Source: Sphingobium chungbukense (lineage in GTDB: Bacteria; Pseudomonadota; Alphaproteobacteria; Sphingomonadales; Sphingomonadaceae). From it: a stretch of 64,000 bases of DNA. The notes under the pieces are model-generated. The model was not told the DNA's origin. It searched no databases and saw nothing but the letters and a program-made list of their open reading frames with translations. Of this stretch, positions 49,483 through 57,945 are shown piece after piece. Positions within the stretch are counted from its first letter, which is position 1, and each line of letters opens with the position of its first letter. The DNA lies in assembly GCF_001005725.1 (NCBI RefSeq), contig NZ_LBIC01000003.1, positions 62,001 through 126,000 of the forward strand, read 5' to 3'. The position numbers and the translations under genes are program-made.

Positions 49483-51195
49483 GTGCGCTTCAACGATCTC
49501 ATGCAGACGGTTCTCGCCGCGGAAAGCAGGAGCGGCCTTGGCGCCGTGACGCTGTGGCGGCAATGCGTGGATCTGCTGGCGCAAAATGACCGTCATGGCC
49601 GGGAAATCATGTCCCCGGCCGAGCGGACGGCGCTGCTGGAGCGCATGACCGCGCTGCTGCCGAAACTGTCGGAAACGCAGCGCATCGCGACGGTGGTGGA
49701 ACTGGGCGGGCGGCTGCGGTCGCCTACGCTGGTCGAATTCTTCGCGAGCGACCGGCCGGCCATTGCGGCGGCGGCCATGTCCCGCGCAAAACTGCCGGAC
49801 GAGGCATGGGTGGAGATGCTGCCGCGACTGACCCCGACGGCGCGCGGGGTGCTGCGCGCGCGGCGCGATCTGGGCGCGGCGACGCTTCAGGGGCTGGAGG
49901 CCTTTGGCGCGACCGACCTGGTGCTGACCAGCGCGGTCGAGGTGGAGCAGCAGGAGGATATGCTGCTGACGGAGGCGATGATCGCGCCTTCGCCCATCGC
50001 AGCGGAGGAAGCGCGGGCGAGCGTCCAGACAGAGGAAGCGGGAGAGGATCAGAGCCAGATTCGCAATCTGGTCGACCGGATCGCACGTTTCACCAGTGCG
50101 CGCCGGGCCGGAGAACCGACCGAGGCGCCGCGGCGCGAGGAAGCCGTGGGACCGCGCGCCTTCGCTTTCGAAACGGATGCGGCCGGTACGATCATATGGG
50201 TGGATCAAGGGCCGCGCGCGGCGCTGATCGGGCTGGCCCTCAACGAAACGGCGCTGGAGGGCGGCAGCGGGCCGGATGGCCATGTCGCGGGCGCCTTCAT
50301 GCGGCGCAGCGGATTCCAGAACGGCCGATACATGATCGTCGGCGGCACCATGGCGGGCGAATGGCGTTTGTCGGCCACGCCCTTTTTCGATCCGCGTTCG
50401 GGCCGTTTCCAGGGCTATCGCGGGCAGGCGCGGCGGCCCTATCTACATGAAGTGGCAGCCGAGCCGAAAGTGGAGCCGGTGTCGATTGCCGGCCTTTCTG
50501 CCGACTCGATCCGGCAACTGGTGCATGAACTGCGCACGCCGTTGAACGCGATATTGGGTTTTGCCGAGATCATCGAGCAGGAGCTTTTCGGTCCCGCCGG
50601 CGAAGCCTATCGCGACATGGCGGGCAAGATCGCCGTGGACGCACGGCATTTGCTGTCGGCCTTCGACGATCTCGATCTGGCGGCGCGCGTGTCGCGCGGC
50701 GAGGGGACGTCAGCACCGCGGGCCGTCGATCCGGCGCTGCTGGTGACGCAGGTCTCGACGCGCTTCCGCGAACAGGGGGATGGCGCGCAGATCGACATCG
50801 CCATGGCACGCGGCCTGCCGATGGTCCGGATCGACCCGGTGCAGGGCGAGCGCATGGTCCAGCATCTGCTGCGCACCGTCATTTCGGTGTCGCCGGCCGG
50901 TGAGGCGCTGACCGGGACGTGCTGGTATCAGCCCGACGGGGGCGACGGACGGGTCGTGCTGGCGATCGACAGGCCGTCCAGCCTGGCGGGGATGGAGGAG
51001 GAGCGGCTGCTCGATCCGGGCTATATGCCGGATGGAAACTGGGCGGATGGCCCTTTGCTGGGACTGGGTTTTTCCCTGCGGCTGATCCGAAGCCTGGCTG
51101 CGGGATGCGGCGGGGCGCTTGAGATCGAGCCGGGGCGGTTCCTGCTTGCCGTGCCTGCCATGGCCGAAACCGGTGATGCAGTGGGCAGCGCCTGA
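49483..51195 (+). CDS. Histidine kinase-like protein with degenerate ATP-binding domain
   Basis: A protein of about 570 residues. The first 200 residues are helical and Ala/Arg-rich; residues about 225-325 look like a PAS/sensor segment (AFAFETDAAGTIIWVDQG). The phospho-acceptor motif LVHELRTPLNAILGFAE holds His348. In the HATPase region, the N-box is replaced (HLLRTVISVSPAGE) and the G1 DxGxG reads DRPSSLAG, while a G2-like GLGFSLRLIRSLA persists. So ATP binding is doubtful. Start could be GTG 49483 or ATG 49501; the long frame back to 49354 is not conserved. It may form heterodimers or act as a phosphatase. Confidence 0.82.
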   Translation: MRFNDLMQTVLAAESRSGLGAVTLWRQCVDLLAQNDRHGREIMSPAERTALLERMTALLPKLSETQRIATVVELGGRLRSPTLVEFFASDRPAIAAAAMSRAKLPDEAWVEMLPRLTPTARGVLRARRDLGAATLQGLEAFGATDLVLTSAVEVEQQEDMLLTEAMIAPSPIAAEEARASVQTEEAGEDQSQIRNLVDRIARFTSARRAGEPTEAPRREEAVGPRAFAFETDAAGTIIWVDQGPRAALIGLALNETALEGGSGPDGHVAGAFMRRSGFQNGRYMIVGGTMAGEWRLSATPFFDPRSGRFQGYRGQARRPYLHEVAAEPKVEPVSIAGLSADSIRQLVHELRTPLNAILGFAEIIEQELFGPAGEAYRDMAGKIAVDARHLLSAFDDLDLAARVSRGEGTSAPRAVDPALLVTQVSTRFREQGDGAQIDIAMARGLPMVRIDPVQGERMVQHLLRTVISVSPAGEALTGTCWYQPDGGDGRVVLAIDRPSSLAGMEEERLLDPGYMPDGNWADGPLLGLGFSLRLIRSLAAGCGGALEIEPGRFLLAVPAMAETGDAVGSA

Positions 51196-51254
51196 TGCCC
51201 GGACGGGCCGGATCGGGAAACCCGATGGCAACCATTGCCGCTTAGGAAAGCGGG

Positions 51255-52292
51255 ATGGACAGGCTTTTCCATGACGGCAATCTGCTTCGCGCGCCTGCTG
51301 CGGAAGACAGGATCGCGCTCGATCCGGCGTTCGGCACGCGTTTCATGCTGTTCGTGGATACCGAGGAGGAATTCGACTGGGACGCGCCGTTCAGCCGGAC
51401 CCGGCATGGCGTGACGGCGATTGACGGCATGGCGCGGGGGCAGGCCTATTTTGCGGCGGCGGGCGTGAAGCCGGTCTATGTGACCGATTATCCGGTGGTC
51501 GACAGCGATGCCGCGGTGGACATGATGGGGCGCTGGCTGGCTGATGGGACCGCGGATATTGGTGCGCACCTCCATCCCTGGGTCAATCCGCCGCATGTCG
51601 AGGACGTGACGGCGGCGAACAGCTATGTCGGTTTCTTGCCCGAAGCGGTGGAACGGGCGAAGCTGGAAGTCCTGTGCCAACGCATTGCCGATCGGTTCGG
51701 GCAGCGGCCCATGGCCTATCGGGCGGGGCGCTATGGCGTCGGGCCGAACAGCGCACGGCTGCTGGAAGAGGCGGGGTTCCGGCTCGACAGTTCGGTGCGC
51801 AGCCGGTTCGACTATAGCGCGCAGCATGGGCCTGATTTCCAGGGACTGCCGCAGCATCCTTATTGGACGGGGCCGAACCGGGCGCTGGTGGAATTGCCGC
51901 TGTCGACGGCCTTTGTCGGCCTTTTGCGCGGGGGTGGAGAGCGCCTCTATCGCGCGGCGCAGGGCATGGGGCCGATGGCAGGCGCGCTGGCGCGGGCACG
52001 GATGTTGAGCCGGGTGCCATTGACGCCGGAAGGCATTCCCGCGCGGGAGGCAGTCCAGGCGATCGACGCGCTGATCGAGGAGGGGGTGCGGGTGCTGAAC
52101 TTCAGCTTCCATTCGCCGACATTGACGCCGGGGCATACGCCCTATGTGCGGGATGAAGGCGACAGGACGGCCTTTTATCGCTGGTGGGACGTGGTGCTCG
52201 ACCATCTGGCGCGGCGAAATATATCGGCGGCAACGCTGGATCAGCTATTGAGCGCGGTGCCGATGCGCAGACGGGCTTGCCAAGCGGCCTGA
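51255..52292 (+). CDS. Polysaccharide deacetylase-like protein (WalW-type)
   Basis: A 345-residue protein of the NodB-related carbohydrate esterase fold. The acidic metal-binding segment is MLFVDTEEEFDWDAPF, a His motif appears in IGAHLHPWVNPPH, and the C-terminal NFSFHSPTLTPGHTPYV holds another conserved His. No signal peptide is obvious, so it may be cytoplasmic and act in polysaccharide or lipid glycan assembly. The sequence resembles WalW and similar capsule/exopolysaccharide proteins. It follows the kinase-like gene by 60 bp on the same strand, and a ribosome site AGGAAAG precedes the ATG. Confidence 0.85.
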   Translation: MDRLFHDGNLLRAPAAEDRIALDPAFGTRFMLFVDTEEEFDWDAPFSRTRHGVTAIDGMARGQAYFAAAGVKPVYVTDYPVVDSDAAVDMMGRWLADGTADIGAHLHPWVNPPHVEDVTAANSYVGFLPEAVERAKLEVLCQRIADRFGQRPMAYRAGRYGVGPNSARLLEEAGFRLDSSVRSRFDYSAQHGPDFQGLPQHPYWTGPNRALVELPLSTAFVGLLRGGGERLYRAAQGMGPMAGALARARMLSRVPLTPEGIPAREAVQAIDALIEEGVRVLNFSFHSPTLTPGHTPYVRDEGDRTAFYRWWDVVLDHLARRNISAATLDQLLSAVPMRRRACQAA

Positions 52293-52351
52293 TGCTGCCT
52301 ATCCGGGCGCATGTTGATGGAGCGTGATTGCCTGGAAATCGCTTCACGGTG

Positions 52352-52427
52352 GGGCCTGTAGCTCAATGGTTAGAGCTGGCCGCTCATAACGGCTAGGTTG
52401 CGGGTTCGAGTCCTGCCGGGCCCACCA
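52352..52427 (+). tRNA. tRNA-Ile2 (CAT anticodon, lysidine type)
   Basis: A full 76-nt tRNA with anticodon loop CTCATAA and encoded CCA. The CAT anticodon could be Met, but the acceptor GGGCCTG gives C4-G69 and C5-G68, the pairs used by TilS to recognise tRNA-Ile2. I therefore favour Ile decoding AUA after lysidine modification. An elongator tRNA-Met would be the alternative. Confidence 0.75.
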
Positions 52428-52531
52428 AATTCCCTTAAGCGCCGGATGCGTGAATCGTTGAGCAGTTGCAATTTGTGCAACGCAAAAATTTTGCTTGCGC
52501 ATGGAATGATTCGATGACAGCTTGCATTGCA

Positions 52532-52587
52532 TCGAAGCAGGGGCGCTTCGAAACATAGGTCGAACTTACCGATGACGGTGGAGTTCG
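52532..52587 (+). promoter_or_regulatory. Two-hairpin leader of the nitrate-uptake operon (ANTAR-type target)
   Basis: Hairpin P1 (52532-52551) has stem TCGAAGC/GCTTCGA and a hexaloop AGGGGC with A at position 1 and G at position 4. Hairpin P2 (52561-52587) has CGAACT/AGTTCG outside and ACCG/CGGT inside, with a tip (G)ATGA(C) that has G at position 4 but G, not A, at position 1. Nine bases separate them. This matches the paired-hairpin motif bound by ANTAR antiterminators such as NasR, NasT and EutV, though P2 is only a partial match. Confidence 0.6.
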
Positions 52588-52622
52588 GTCCCGGTCCTCA
52601 AGGGGATCGATAAGGCAATGAC

Positions 52623-52666
52623 GCCGCCCGGACAGGTCTGACGACCTTCGTCCAGGCGGCTTTTTT
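52623..52666 (+). terminator. Intrinsic terminator in the nrtA leader
   Basis: GCCGCCCGGAC (52623-52633) pairs with GTCCAGGCGGC (52650-52660) with one C/A mismatch, with an inner AGGTC/GACCT stem, followed by TTTTTT (52661-52666). It sits between the two-hairpin motif and the nrtA start, 139 bp before ATG 52805. It would stop transcription unless antiterminated. Confidence 0.85.
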
Positions 52667-52804
52667 ATTTGGTTTTCCGCTGGCGGCCGGGAGGTCGCCG
52701 GGCGGCTCTCAGCATCGACTTTCGAACGTCGGACATGCGTTTCCGGCGATGGCTGGCTGCGCGCCTGGCGCAGCGGGATGATGGACAGGGAAGGATTTTG
52801 GGGA

Positions 52805-54085
52805 ATGGCAGAGGGGGATAATCCGGACGGCGTCAGCCGGCGTGGACTGCTCAAGACGTCGGGTACGGCGGCGCTGTTTGCTGCGGCGCACCAGGCGTTC
52901 CCGTCGGGTGCATTCGCGGCGGGAACCGGGCCGGAAGTGACCGGGGCCAAATTGGGCTTCATCGCGCTGACCGATGCGGCGCCGCTGATCATCGCCAAGG
53001 AACTGGGCTTTTTCGCCAAATATGGCATGCCCGATGTGCAGGTGGCGAAGCAGGCGAGTTGGGGCGCGACACGCGACAATCTGGTGCTGGGCAGCGCAGG
53101 TGGCGGTATCGACGGCGCGCATATCCTGACGCCCATGCCCTATCTGCTGACGCTGGGCACAATCGGCAAGGCGACGCCGATGAGCATTTTGGCCCGCCTC
53201 AATGTCAACGGCCAGGGCATTTCGGTGTCCAAGGAATATCTGGGGGCGAAGGCCGACCTCAGTTCCGCGAAGATGAAGGGCGTGATCGCGCAGCGCAAGG
53301 GCGCGGGCAAGAAGATCACCATGGCCATGACCTTCCCCGGCGGCACGCATGACCTGTGGATCCGCTACTGGCTGGCGTCGGGCGGGATCGATCCGGACAA
53401 GGATGTCGAACTGATCACCATTCCGCCGCCGCAGATGGTCGCGAACATGAAGGCCGATACCATGGATGCCTTCTGCGTGGGTGAACCGTGGAACGACCAG
53501 TTGGTCGCGCAGCAGCTTGGCTATACCGCCGTTTCGACCGGCCAGATGTGGATGAACCACCCCGAAAAGAGCTTTGCGATGCGCTCCGACTGGGTGGCGA
53601 AATATCCCAAGGCGGCGCTGGCGATCACAGCCGCGGTGCTGGAAGCGCAGCGCTGGGCGGACAATCCGAACAATATCACGCGTCTGGCCGGTGCCATTTC
53701 GGGCCGCGATTATCTGAAGTGCCCGATCACCGACATTGCCGATCGTTTGCAGGGCAATTTCACCATGGGCGACGGCCGGAAATATCCGAACGCGCCGTTC
53801 AAGATGAAGTTCTGGAACGGCTATGCCAGCTTCCCGTACAAGAGCCATGACCTGTGGTTCCTGACCGAGAACCAGCGCTGGGGCAAGCTGCCCATGTCGC
53901 TCGACACCAAGGGTGTGATCGCCAAGGTCAACCGGTCCGACATCTGGCGCAAGGCCGCCGCGATGCTGGGCGGCAAGGGGCCGGCCAGCGACAGTCGCGG
54001 CGTCGAGAAATTCTTCGACGGCAAGAGCTTCGACCCCGCCAATCCCAAGGCCTATCTGGCCAGCCTGGCGATCAAGCGGGCCTGA
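52805..54085 (+). CDS. nrtA: Nitrate ABC transporter substrate-binding protein (NrtA/CmpA family)
   Basis: A protein of about 426 residues with a Tat signal (SRRGLLKTSGTAALFAAA), then a periplasmic-binding fold of the nitrate/bicarbonate type. Visible segments are IALTDAAPLIIAKELGFFAKY, shown here as IALTDAAPLIIAKELGFF, plus MTFPGGTHDLWIRYWLASGG and FCVGEPWNDQLVA. NrtA binds nitrate in the periplasm and feeds NrtBC. It is the first gene of a four-gene operon. Start ATG 52805 follows AAGGATTTTGGGG; ATG 52778 or 52781 are alternatives. The leader terminator lies upstream, so expression needs readthrough. Confidence 0.93.
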   Translation: MAEGDNPDGVSRRGLLKTSGTAALFAAAHQAFPSGAFAAGTGPEVTGAKLGFIALTDAAPLIIAKELGFFAKYGMPDVQVAKQASWGATRDNLVLGSAGGGIDGAHILTPMPYLLTLGTIGKATPMSILARLNVNGQGISVSKEYLGAKADLSSAKMKGVIAQRKGAGKKITMAMTFPGGTHDLWIRYWLASGGIDPDKDVELITIPPPQMVANMKADTMDAFCVGEPWNDQLVAQQLGYTAVSTGQMWMNHPEKSFAMRSDWVAKYPKAALAITAAVLEAQRWADNPNNITRLAGAISGRDYLKCPITDIADRLQGNFTMGDGRKYPNAPFKMKFWNGYASFPYKSHDLWFLTENQRWGKLPMSLDTKGVIAKVNRSDIWRKAAAMLGGKGPASDSRGVEKFFDGKSFDPANPKAYLASLAIKRA

Positions 54086-54102
54086 TGAGGAAGGAGAGCA
54101 GC

Positions 54103-55068
54103 ATGGCGTCGTCATCGCCCAGCAAGACCAGCGGACCCTCGGCTTCTGCCGGTGGCACCCCTTCGTCCACCACCGAATTGGGGGTTATCGTGCCCTATCC
54201 TGAAGAGGCCATCGCCCGCCGCAGCTTCGAACCGGTTGCCGCGCCGGAGCATCCGCTGGTCCGGGGTGCGCGGTCCGTGGCGGCGAGCGTGCTGCCGACC
54301 ATGGTGATGATCGCGGTGCTGCTGGCCTTCTGGCAATTGCTCTGCGGATCGCCGAGCGCGACTTTCCCCAGCCCGCTCGCGGTCTGGGAGCAAAGCCATG
54401 ACGTCATCATCCATCCGTTCAAGGGCGTGGATATCGGCCTGACCCATTTCAGCATCCAGGATGGCGGCGATGTCGGCATTGCCGGGCATGTGCTGACCAG
54501 CCTCAGTCGCGTGTTGATCGGCTATAGCATCGCGGCGGTGATCGGCGTGGCGCTGGGCATATTGATCGGCCAGAGCGTCTTTGCCTTCCGCGCGCTCGAT
54601 CCGCTGTTCCAGGTGTTGCGCACCGTGCCGCCGCTGGCCTGGCTGCCGATCAGCCTGGCGATTTTCCAGCAGGCGCAACCATCGGCGATCTTCCTGATTT
54701 TCATCACTGCGATCTGGCCGGTCATATTGAACACGGCGGCGGGTGTGCAGACCATTCCAGCGGCCTATCGCAATGTCGCCAAGGTGCTGGCGCTCAATCC
54801 GGTCGAATATTTCACACGCATCATGCTGCCCGCCACCGTGCCGCACATGTTCACCGGGCTTCGCATCGGCGTCGGCATGAGCTGGCTCGCCATCGTCGCC
54901 GCCGAAATGGTGCAGGGCGGCACCGGCGTCGGCTTCTTCATCTGGGACAGCTACAACAGTTCGCTGCTGACCGACACGATCGTCGCGCTGATCTGGATCG
55001 GCATGGTCGGTTTCACCCTGGATCGCATCGTTTCCTTCGCGGGCCGCATCATCGGCCGCGCCGGATAG
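54103..55068 (+). CDS. nrtB: Nitrate ABC transporter permease
   Basis: A 321-residue inner-membrane permease. The first 60 residues are a Ser/Pro-rich cytoplasmic extension, then helices with SVAASVLPTMVMIAVLLAFW, LSRVLIGYSIAAVIGVALGI and IFLIFITAIWPVILNTAAGV. The EAA-like loop is YRNVAKVLALNPVEYFTRIM with LPATVPHMFTGLRIGVGM, which docks NrtC. ATG 54103 has an excellent AAGGAG; ATG 54085 overlaps the nrtA stop by one base. Cotranscribed with nrtA and nrtC. Confidence 0.93.
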   Translation: MASSSPSKTSGPSASAGGTPSSTTELGVIVPYPEEAIARRSFEPVAAPEHPLVRGARSVAASVLPTMVMIAVLLAFWQLLCGSPSATFPSPLAVWEQSHDVIIHPFKGVDIGLTHFSIQDGGDVGIAGHVLTSLSRVLIGYSIAAVIGVALGILIGQSVFAFRALDPLFQVLRTVPPLAWLPISLAIFQQAQPSAIFLIFITAIWPVILNTAAGVQTIPAAYRNVAKVLALNPVEYFTRIMLPATVPHMFTGLRIGVGMSWLAIVAAEMVQGGTGVGFFIWDSYNSSLLTDTIVALIWIGMVGFTLDRIVSFAGRIIGRAG

Positions 55069-55119
55069 TTTTTAGTGGACGCATTTTCCGAGAGAAAATG
55101 CTCATGGGGAGACAGCGTC

Positions 55120-55923
55120 ATGAAACAGCGCAGCTATCTCGCGCTTGAGGGCATCACCGTCGAATTTCCGACCAAGGCCGGGCGTTTCTGCGCGCTCGAC
55201 GGGATCGATCTGGAGGTTGAGAAGGGCCAGTTCGTGGCGCTGATCGGCCATTCGGGCTGCGGCAAGTCGACGCTGCTCAATGCCGTGGCGGGGCTGGTCA
55301 AGCCGACGCGGGGCGCGATCTTCCTCGATGGGCAGGTCGTGGATGCGCCGGGGCCGGACCGGGCGGTGGTCTTCCAGGACCATTCGTTGCTGCCCTGGCT
55401 GACGGTGGAGGAAAATGTGCGCCTCGCGGTCGACAAGACGGCGGGCGGCAAGAACAAGGCCGAACGCAAGGATTGGGTCATGCACAATCTGGAACTGGTC
55501 CAGATGGCCCATGCCGCGTCCAAACGTCCGGGCGAACTGTCCGGCGGCATGAAGCAGCGTGTCGGCATCGCCCGCGCCATCGCGATGAACCCGCGCGTCT
55601 TGCTGATGGACGAGCCCTTCGGTGCGCTCGACGCGCTGACGCGGGCGGCATTGCAGGACGTGGTCATGGATTTGCAGGCGCGGCTCAACAACACCGTGCT
55701 GATGATCACCCATGATGTGGATGAGGCCGTGCTGCTGGCCGACCGGGTGGTGATGATGACCAACGGCCCGGCGGCACGGATCGGAGAGGATCGGGCCGTA
55801 TCGCTGGCGCGGCCGCGCAACCGGTTGGAGGCGATCGATACGGCTGAATATGCCGAGGCGCGGTCGGCCGTGATCCATTTCCTGCACGAGCGTTACCGCA
55901 ATCCGGCGACGCTCGCCGCCTGA
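55120..55923 (+). CDS. nrtC: Nitrate ABC transporter ATP-binding protein
   Basis: A 267-residue ABC ATPase that powers nitrate uptake. Walker A is LIGHSGCGKSTLLNAVAGL near residue 43, the Q-loop is VVFQDHSLLPWLTV, the signature LSGGMKQRVGIARAIAM near 145, and Walker B VLLMDEPFGALDALTRA. The D- and H-loops (MITHDVDEAVLLADR) are complete. It is like the NrtD-type single domain ATPase and lacks the C-terminal regulatory NrtA-like domain of cyanobacterial NrtC. Start ATG 55120 has GGGGAGAC upstream; a longer frame starts at 55075. Confidence 0.94.
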   Translation: MKQRSYLALEGITVEFPTKAGRFCALDGIDLEVEKGQFVALIGHSGCGKSTLLNAVAGLVKPTRGAIFLDGQVVDAPGPDRAVVFQDHSLLPWLTVEENVRLAVDKTAGGKNKAERKDWVMHNLELVQMAHAASKRPGELSGGMKQRVGIARAIAMNPRVLLMDEPFGALDALTRAALQDVVMDLQARLNNTVLMITHDVDEAVLLADRVVMMTNGPAARIGEDRAVSLARPRNRLEAIDTAEYAEARSAVIHFLHERYRNPATLAA

Positions 55924-56001
55924 ACATCAAGACGATCCAGTTTGGAGAGGATGCTCTGGAAAGGCCCAAAACAGCCATCGGGAGCAAATGAAGGGGGATT
56001 T

Positions 56002-57273
56002 ATGAAGAAGGTTTCTTTCCTGTTGTCGGCGTCGGCCTTGTCCGCAATCGCGGTGCCGGCACTGGCGCAGGATGTGGTGTTCAAACCGGTCGTCGAGGCG
56101 CGGCTACGTTATGAAACGGTCGATCAGGCCGGTCCGGCGCCGCTCACCAGCAGCCGCGACGCCAATGCGGTGACGATGCGGTTGCGTGCAGGCGGTGAGA
56201 TTTCCAAGGGGCCGTTCGCTTTCCTGGCCGAAGGCGAAGGCACGCTGGCGATCGACGAGGATTATAATAGCGGCGTCAATGGGAAGACGCTCTATCCGAT
56301 CGTCGCCGATCCGGAAAATGTCGAGCTGAACCGTTTGCAGCTTCAGTACCGCACCAAGCCGCTGATCGTGACGGTCGGCCGCCAGCGGATCAATCTGGAC
56401 GACCAGCGTTTCGTCGGTTCGGTCGCCTGGCGGCAGAATGAGCAGACCTTCGATGCGGTGCGCGTCGAATATATGGGCGTCAAGAATCTGAAGGTCGACG
56501 TGACCTATGCGATTTCCGCCCGGACCATCTGGGGCATTGACGGCGGCAAGTTCGGCTCGGCCAACCGGCCGACGCAGATCGATGGCGACGATGTGTTCGC
56601 CAATGTCTCCTACAAGACCAAGCTGGGCACGCTGACCGGTTTTGCCTATCTGGTCGACGAGGATGAGGCGGTCGTCGCGCTGCGCCGGAACAGCAGTCAG
56701 ACCTATGGTGCGCGTTTCGTGGGCGCCCTGCCGTTCACGAAGAAGGTGAAGCTCAGCTACCTCGCCAGCTATGCCCGGCAGAGCGACTATGCGACCAATC
56801 CGGTGCATTATTCGGCCGACTATGTCGCGGCAGAACTGGGGCTGGACGTCGCCGCGTTCAAGCTGACGGGCGGCTATGAACTGCTGGGGTCCGACGCGGG
56901 GGCCACCGGGATTGCGGGCGGCTTCGCCTTCCAGACGCCTTTTGCGACGCTGCACAAGTTCAATGGCTGGGCGGACAAGTTCCTGGCCACGCCGGGCACC
57001 GGTATCCAGGACTATTATGCCGGGATCGGCTATACCGTGCCGAAGATCGGGAAGGCGGGGCCGCTGGTGGCGTCCTTCACCTTCCACCATTTCAGCAGCG
57101 ACCGGCTGTCGATCCATTATGGCGACGAATATAATGCGCAGGTCACGATGAAGCTGAACAAGCATCTGAGCGCGCTGATCAAATATGCCGATTATGAGCG
57201 CAAGGGGATCGCCAGCTTCACCGGTGATGCCGATACGAAGAAATTCTGGGCGCAGATCGATTACGCCCTCTGA
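56002..57273 (+). CDS. Outer-membrane beta-barrel protein, alginate-export-like
   Basis: A 423-residue protein with a Sec signal peptide (MKKVSFLLSASALSAIAVPA) and a beta-rich mature sequence with alternating hydrophobic and aromatic residues, ending in a C-terminal aromatic/hydrophobic pattern (KKFWAQIDYAL). Segments such as TVGRQRINLDDQRFVGSVAW resemble the Alginate_exp family of outer-membrane pores. Being the last gene of the nrt operon, it may let nitrate cross the outer membrane. This role is inference from position. The ribosome site AAGGGGG precedes ATG 56002. Confidence 0.85.
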   Translation: MKKVSFLLSASALSAIAVPALAQDVVFKPVVEARLRYETVDQAGPAPLTSSRDANAVTMRLRAGGEISKGPFAFLAEGEGTLAIDEDYNSGVNGKTLYPIVADPENVELNRLQLQYRTKPLIVTVGRQRINLDDQRFVGSVAWRQNEQTFDAVRVEYMGVKNLKVDVTYAISARTIWGIDGGKFGSANRPTQIDGDDVFANVSYKTKLGTLTGFAYLVDEDEAVVALRRNSSQTYGARFVGALPFTKKVKLSYLASYARQSDYATNPVHYSADYVAAELGLDVAAFKLTGGYELLGSDAGATGIAGGFAFQTPFATLHKFNGWADKFLATPGTGIQDYYAGIGYTVPKIGKAGPLVASFTFHHFSSDRLSIHYGDEYNAQVTMKLNKHLSALIKYADYERKGIASFTGDADTKKFWAQIDYAL

Positions 57274-57363
57274 TATGTGACGGCGGCCAAGGCCGCGCGC
57301 TACAGCAATGCCATCGCTGCCGGAAGGAGCCGGCGGCGGTGGCATTTCGCTTTTTCAGGATGG

Positions 57364-57440
<77 letters not shown>

Positions 57441-57516
57441 GCGCTTGCGGGCCTTAGCGGTGAAGCATGTCCCCCGTCAATCAGGGTTTTGCGCGACATG
57501 CATCGGCTTTGACCAA

Positions 57517-57556
57517 ATAAAAAGGGCGGACCGTCCCAGACGATCCGCCCTTTCGA
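57517..57556 (-). terminator. Terminator of the Asn/Ala-rich lipoprotein gene
   Basis: On the minus strand AAAGGGCGGATCGTC and GACGGTCCGCCCTTTTTA form a stem with loop around TGG, with T5 at the end. It begins about 20 bases after the lipoprotein stop. A strong intrinsic terminator. Confidence 0.8.
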
Positions 57557-57576
57557 AAATCTCGCTGAAGCGAAGA

Positions 57577-57789
57577 TTACTTGGCGTTGGCGGCGTTGCC
57601 AGCAACGTTTGCAGCATTCGCGGCGTTGTCAGCAGCGTTCGCGGCGTTGTCGGCAGCGTTAGCAGCGTTTTCGACAACGTTCTCGACAACAGCGTTCGAA
57701 GCGTTCGCGGTCTCGTTGGCCGGCTTCTCACCGCAAGCGGCGAGGGCCAGCAGGCCGGCCGAAGCGAAAACAACAGCGATCTTCTTCAT
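57577..57789 (-). CDS. Asn/Ala-repeat lipoprotein
   Basis: A 70-residue lipoprotein with signal MKKIAVVFASAGLLALAAC (LAAC lipobox, Cys near residue 19). The mature part is made of repeats of NAAN-like units (for example ENAANAADNAANAADNAANA), all in low-complexity Asn, Ala, Val. The DNA shows repeated GTTxGCxGCGTT-type units, so it can gain or lose copies. Start ATG 57789; an upstream ATG at 57810 adds seven residues. It has its own terminator. Function unknown; such small repetitive lipoproteins may act in the envelope. Confidence 0.75.
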   Translation of the reverse strand: MKKIAVVFASAGLLALAACGEKPANETANASNAVVENVVENAANAADNAANAADNAANAANVAGNAANAK

Positions 57790-57945
57790 TGTGTACGGCT
57801 CCCATAGCATTTTGCCGCGTCAGACACGTTAAATTCGTGACCTACGCGAGCGACCCGCATTAACGTGTGCGCTGCACAAATCAATGCTTTTCTGCGTCGG
57901 TGAAGCGACAGAATCACGCGACAAGCAGTTGTCTACAATAAAAGT

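Noticed and set aside
52352..52427. Elongator tRNA-Met call for the CAT tRNA
   Set aside because: The acceptor has C4-G69 and C5-G68, the pairs used by TilS for tRNA-Ile2, so Ile2 is the better call. Not fully excluded.
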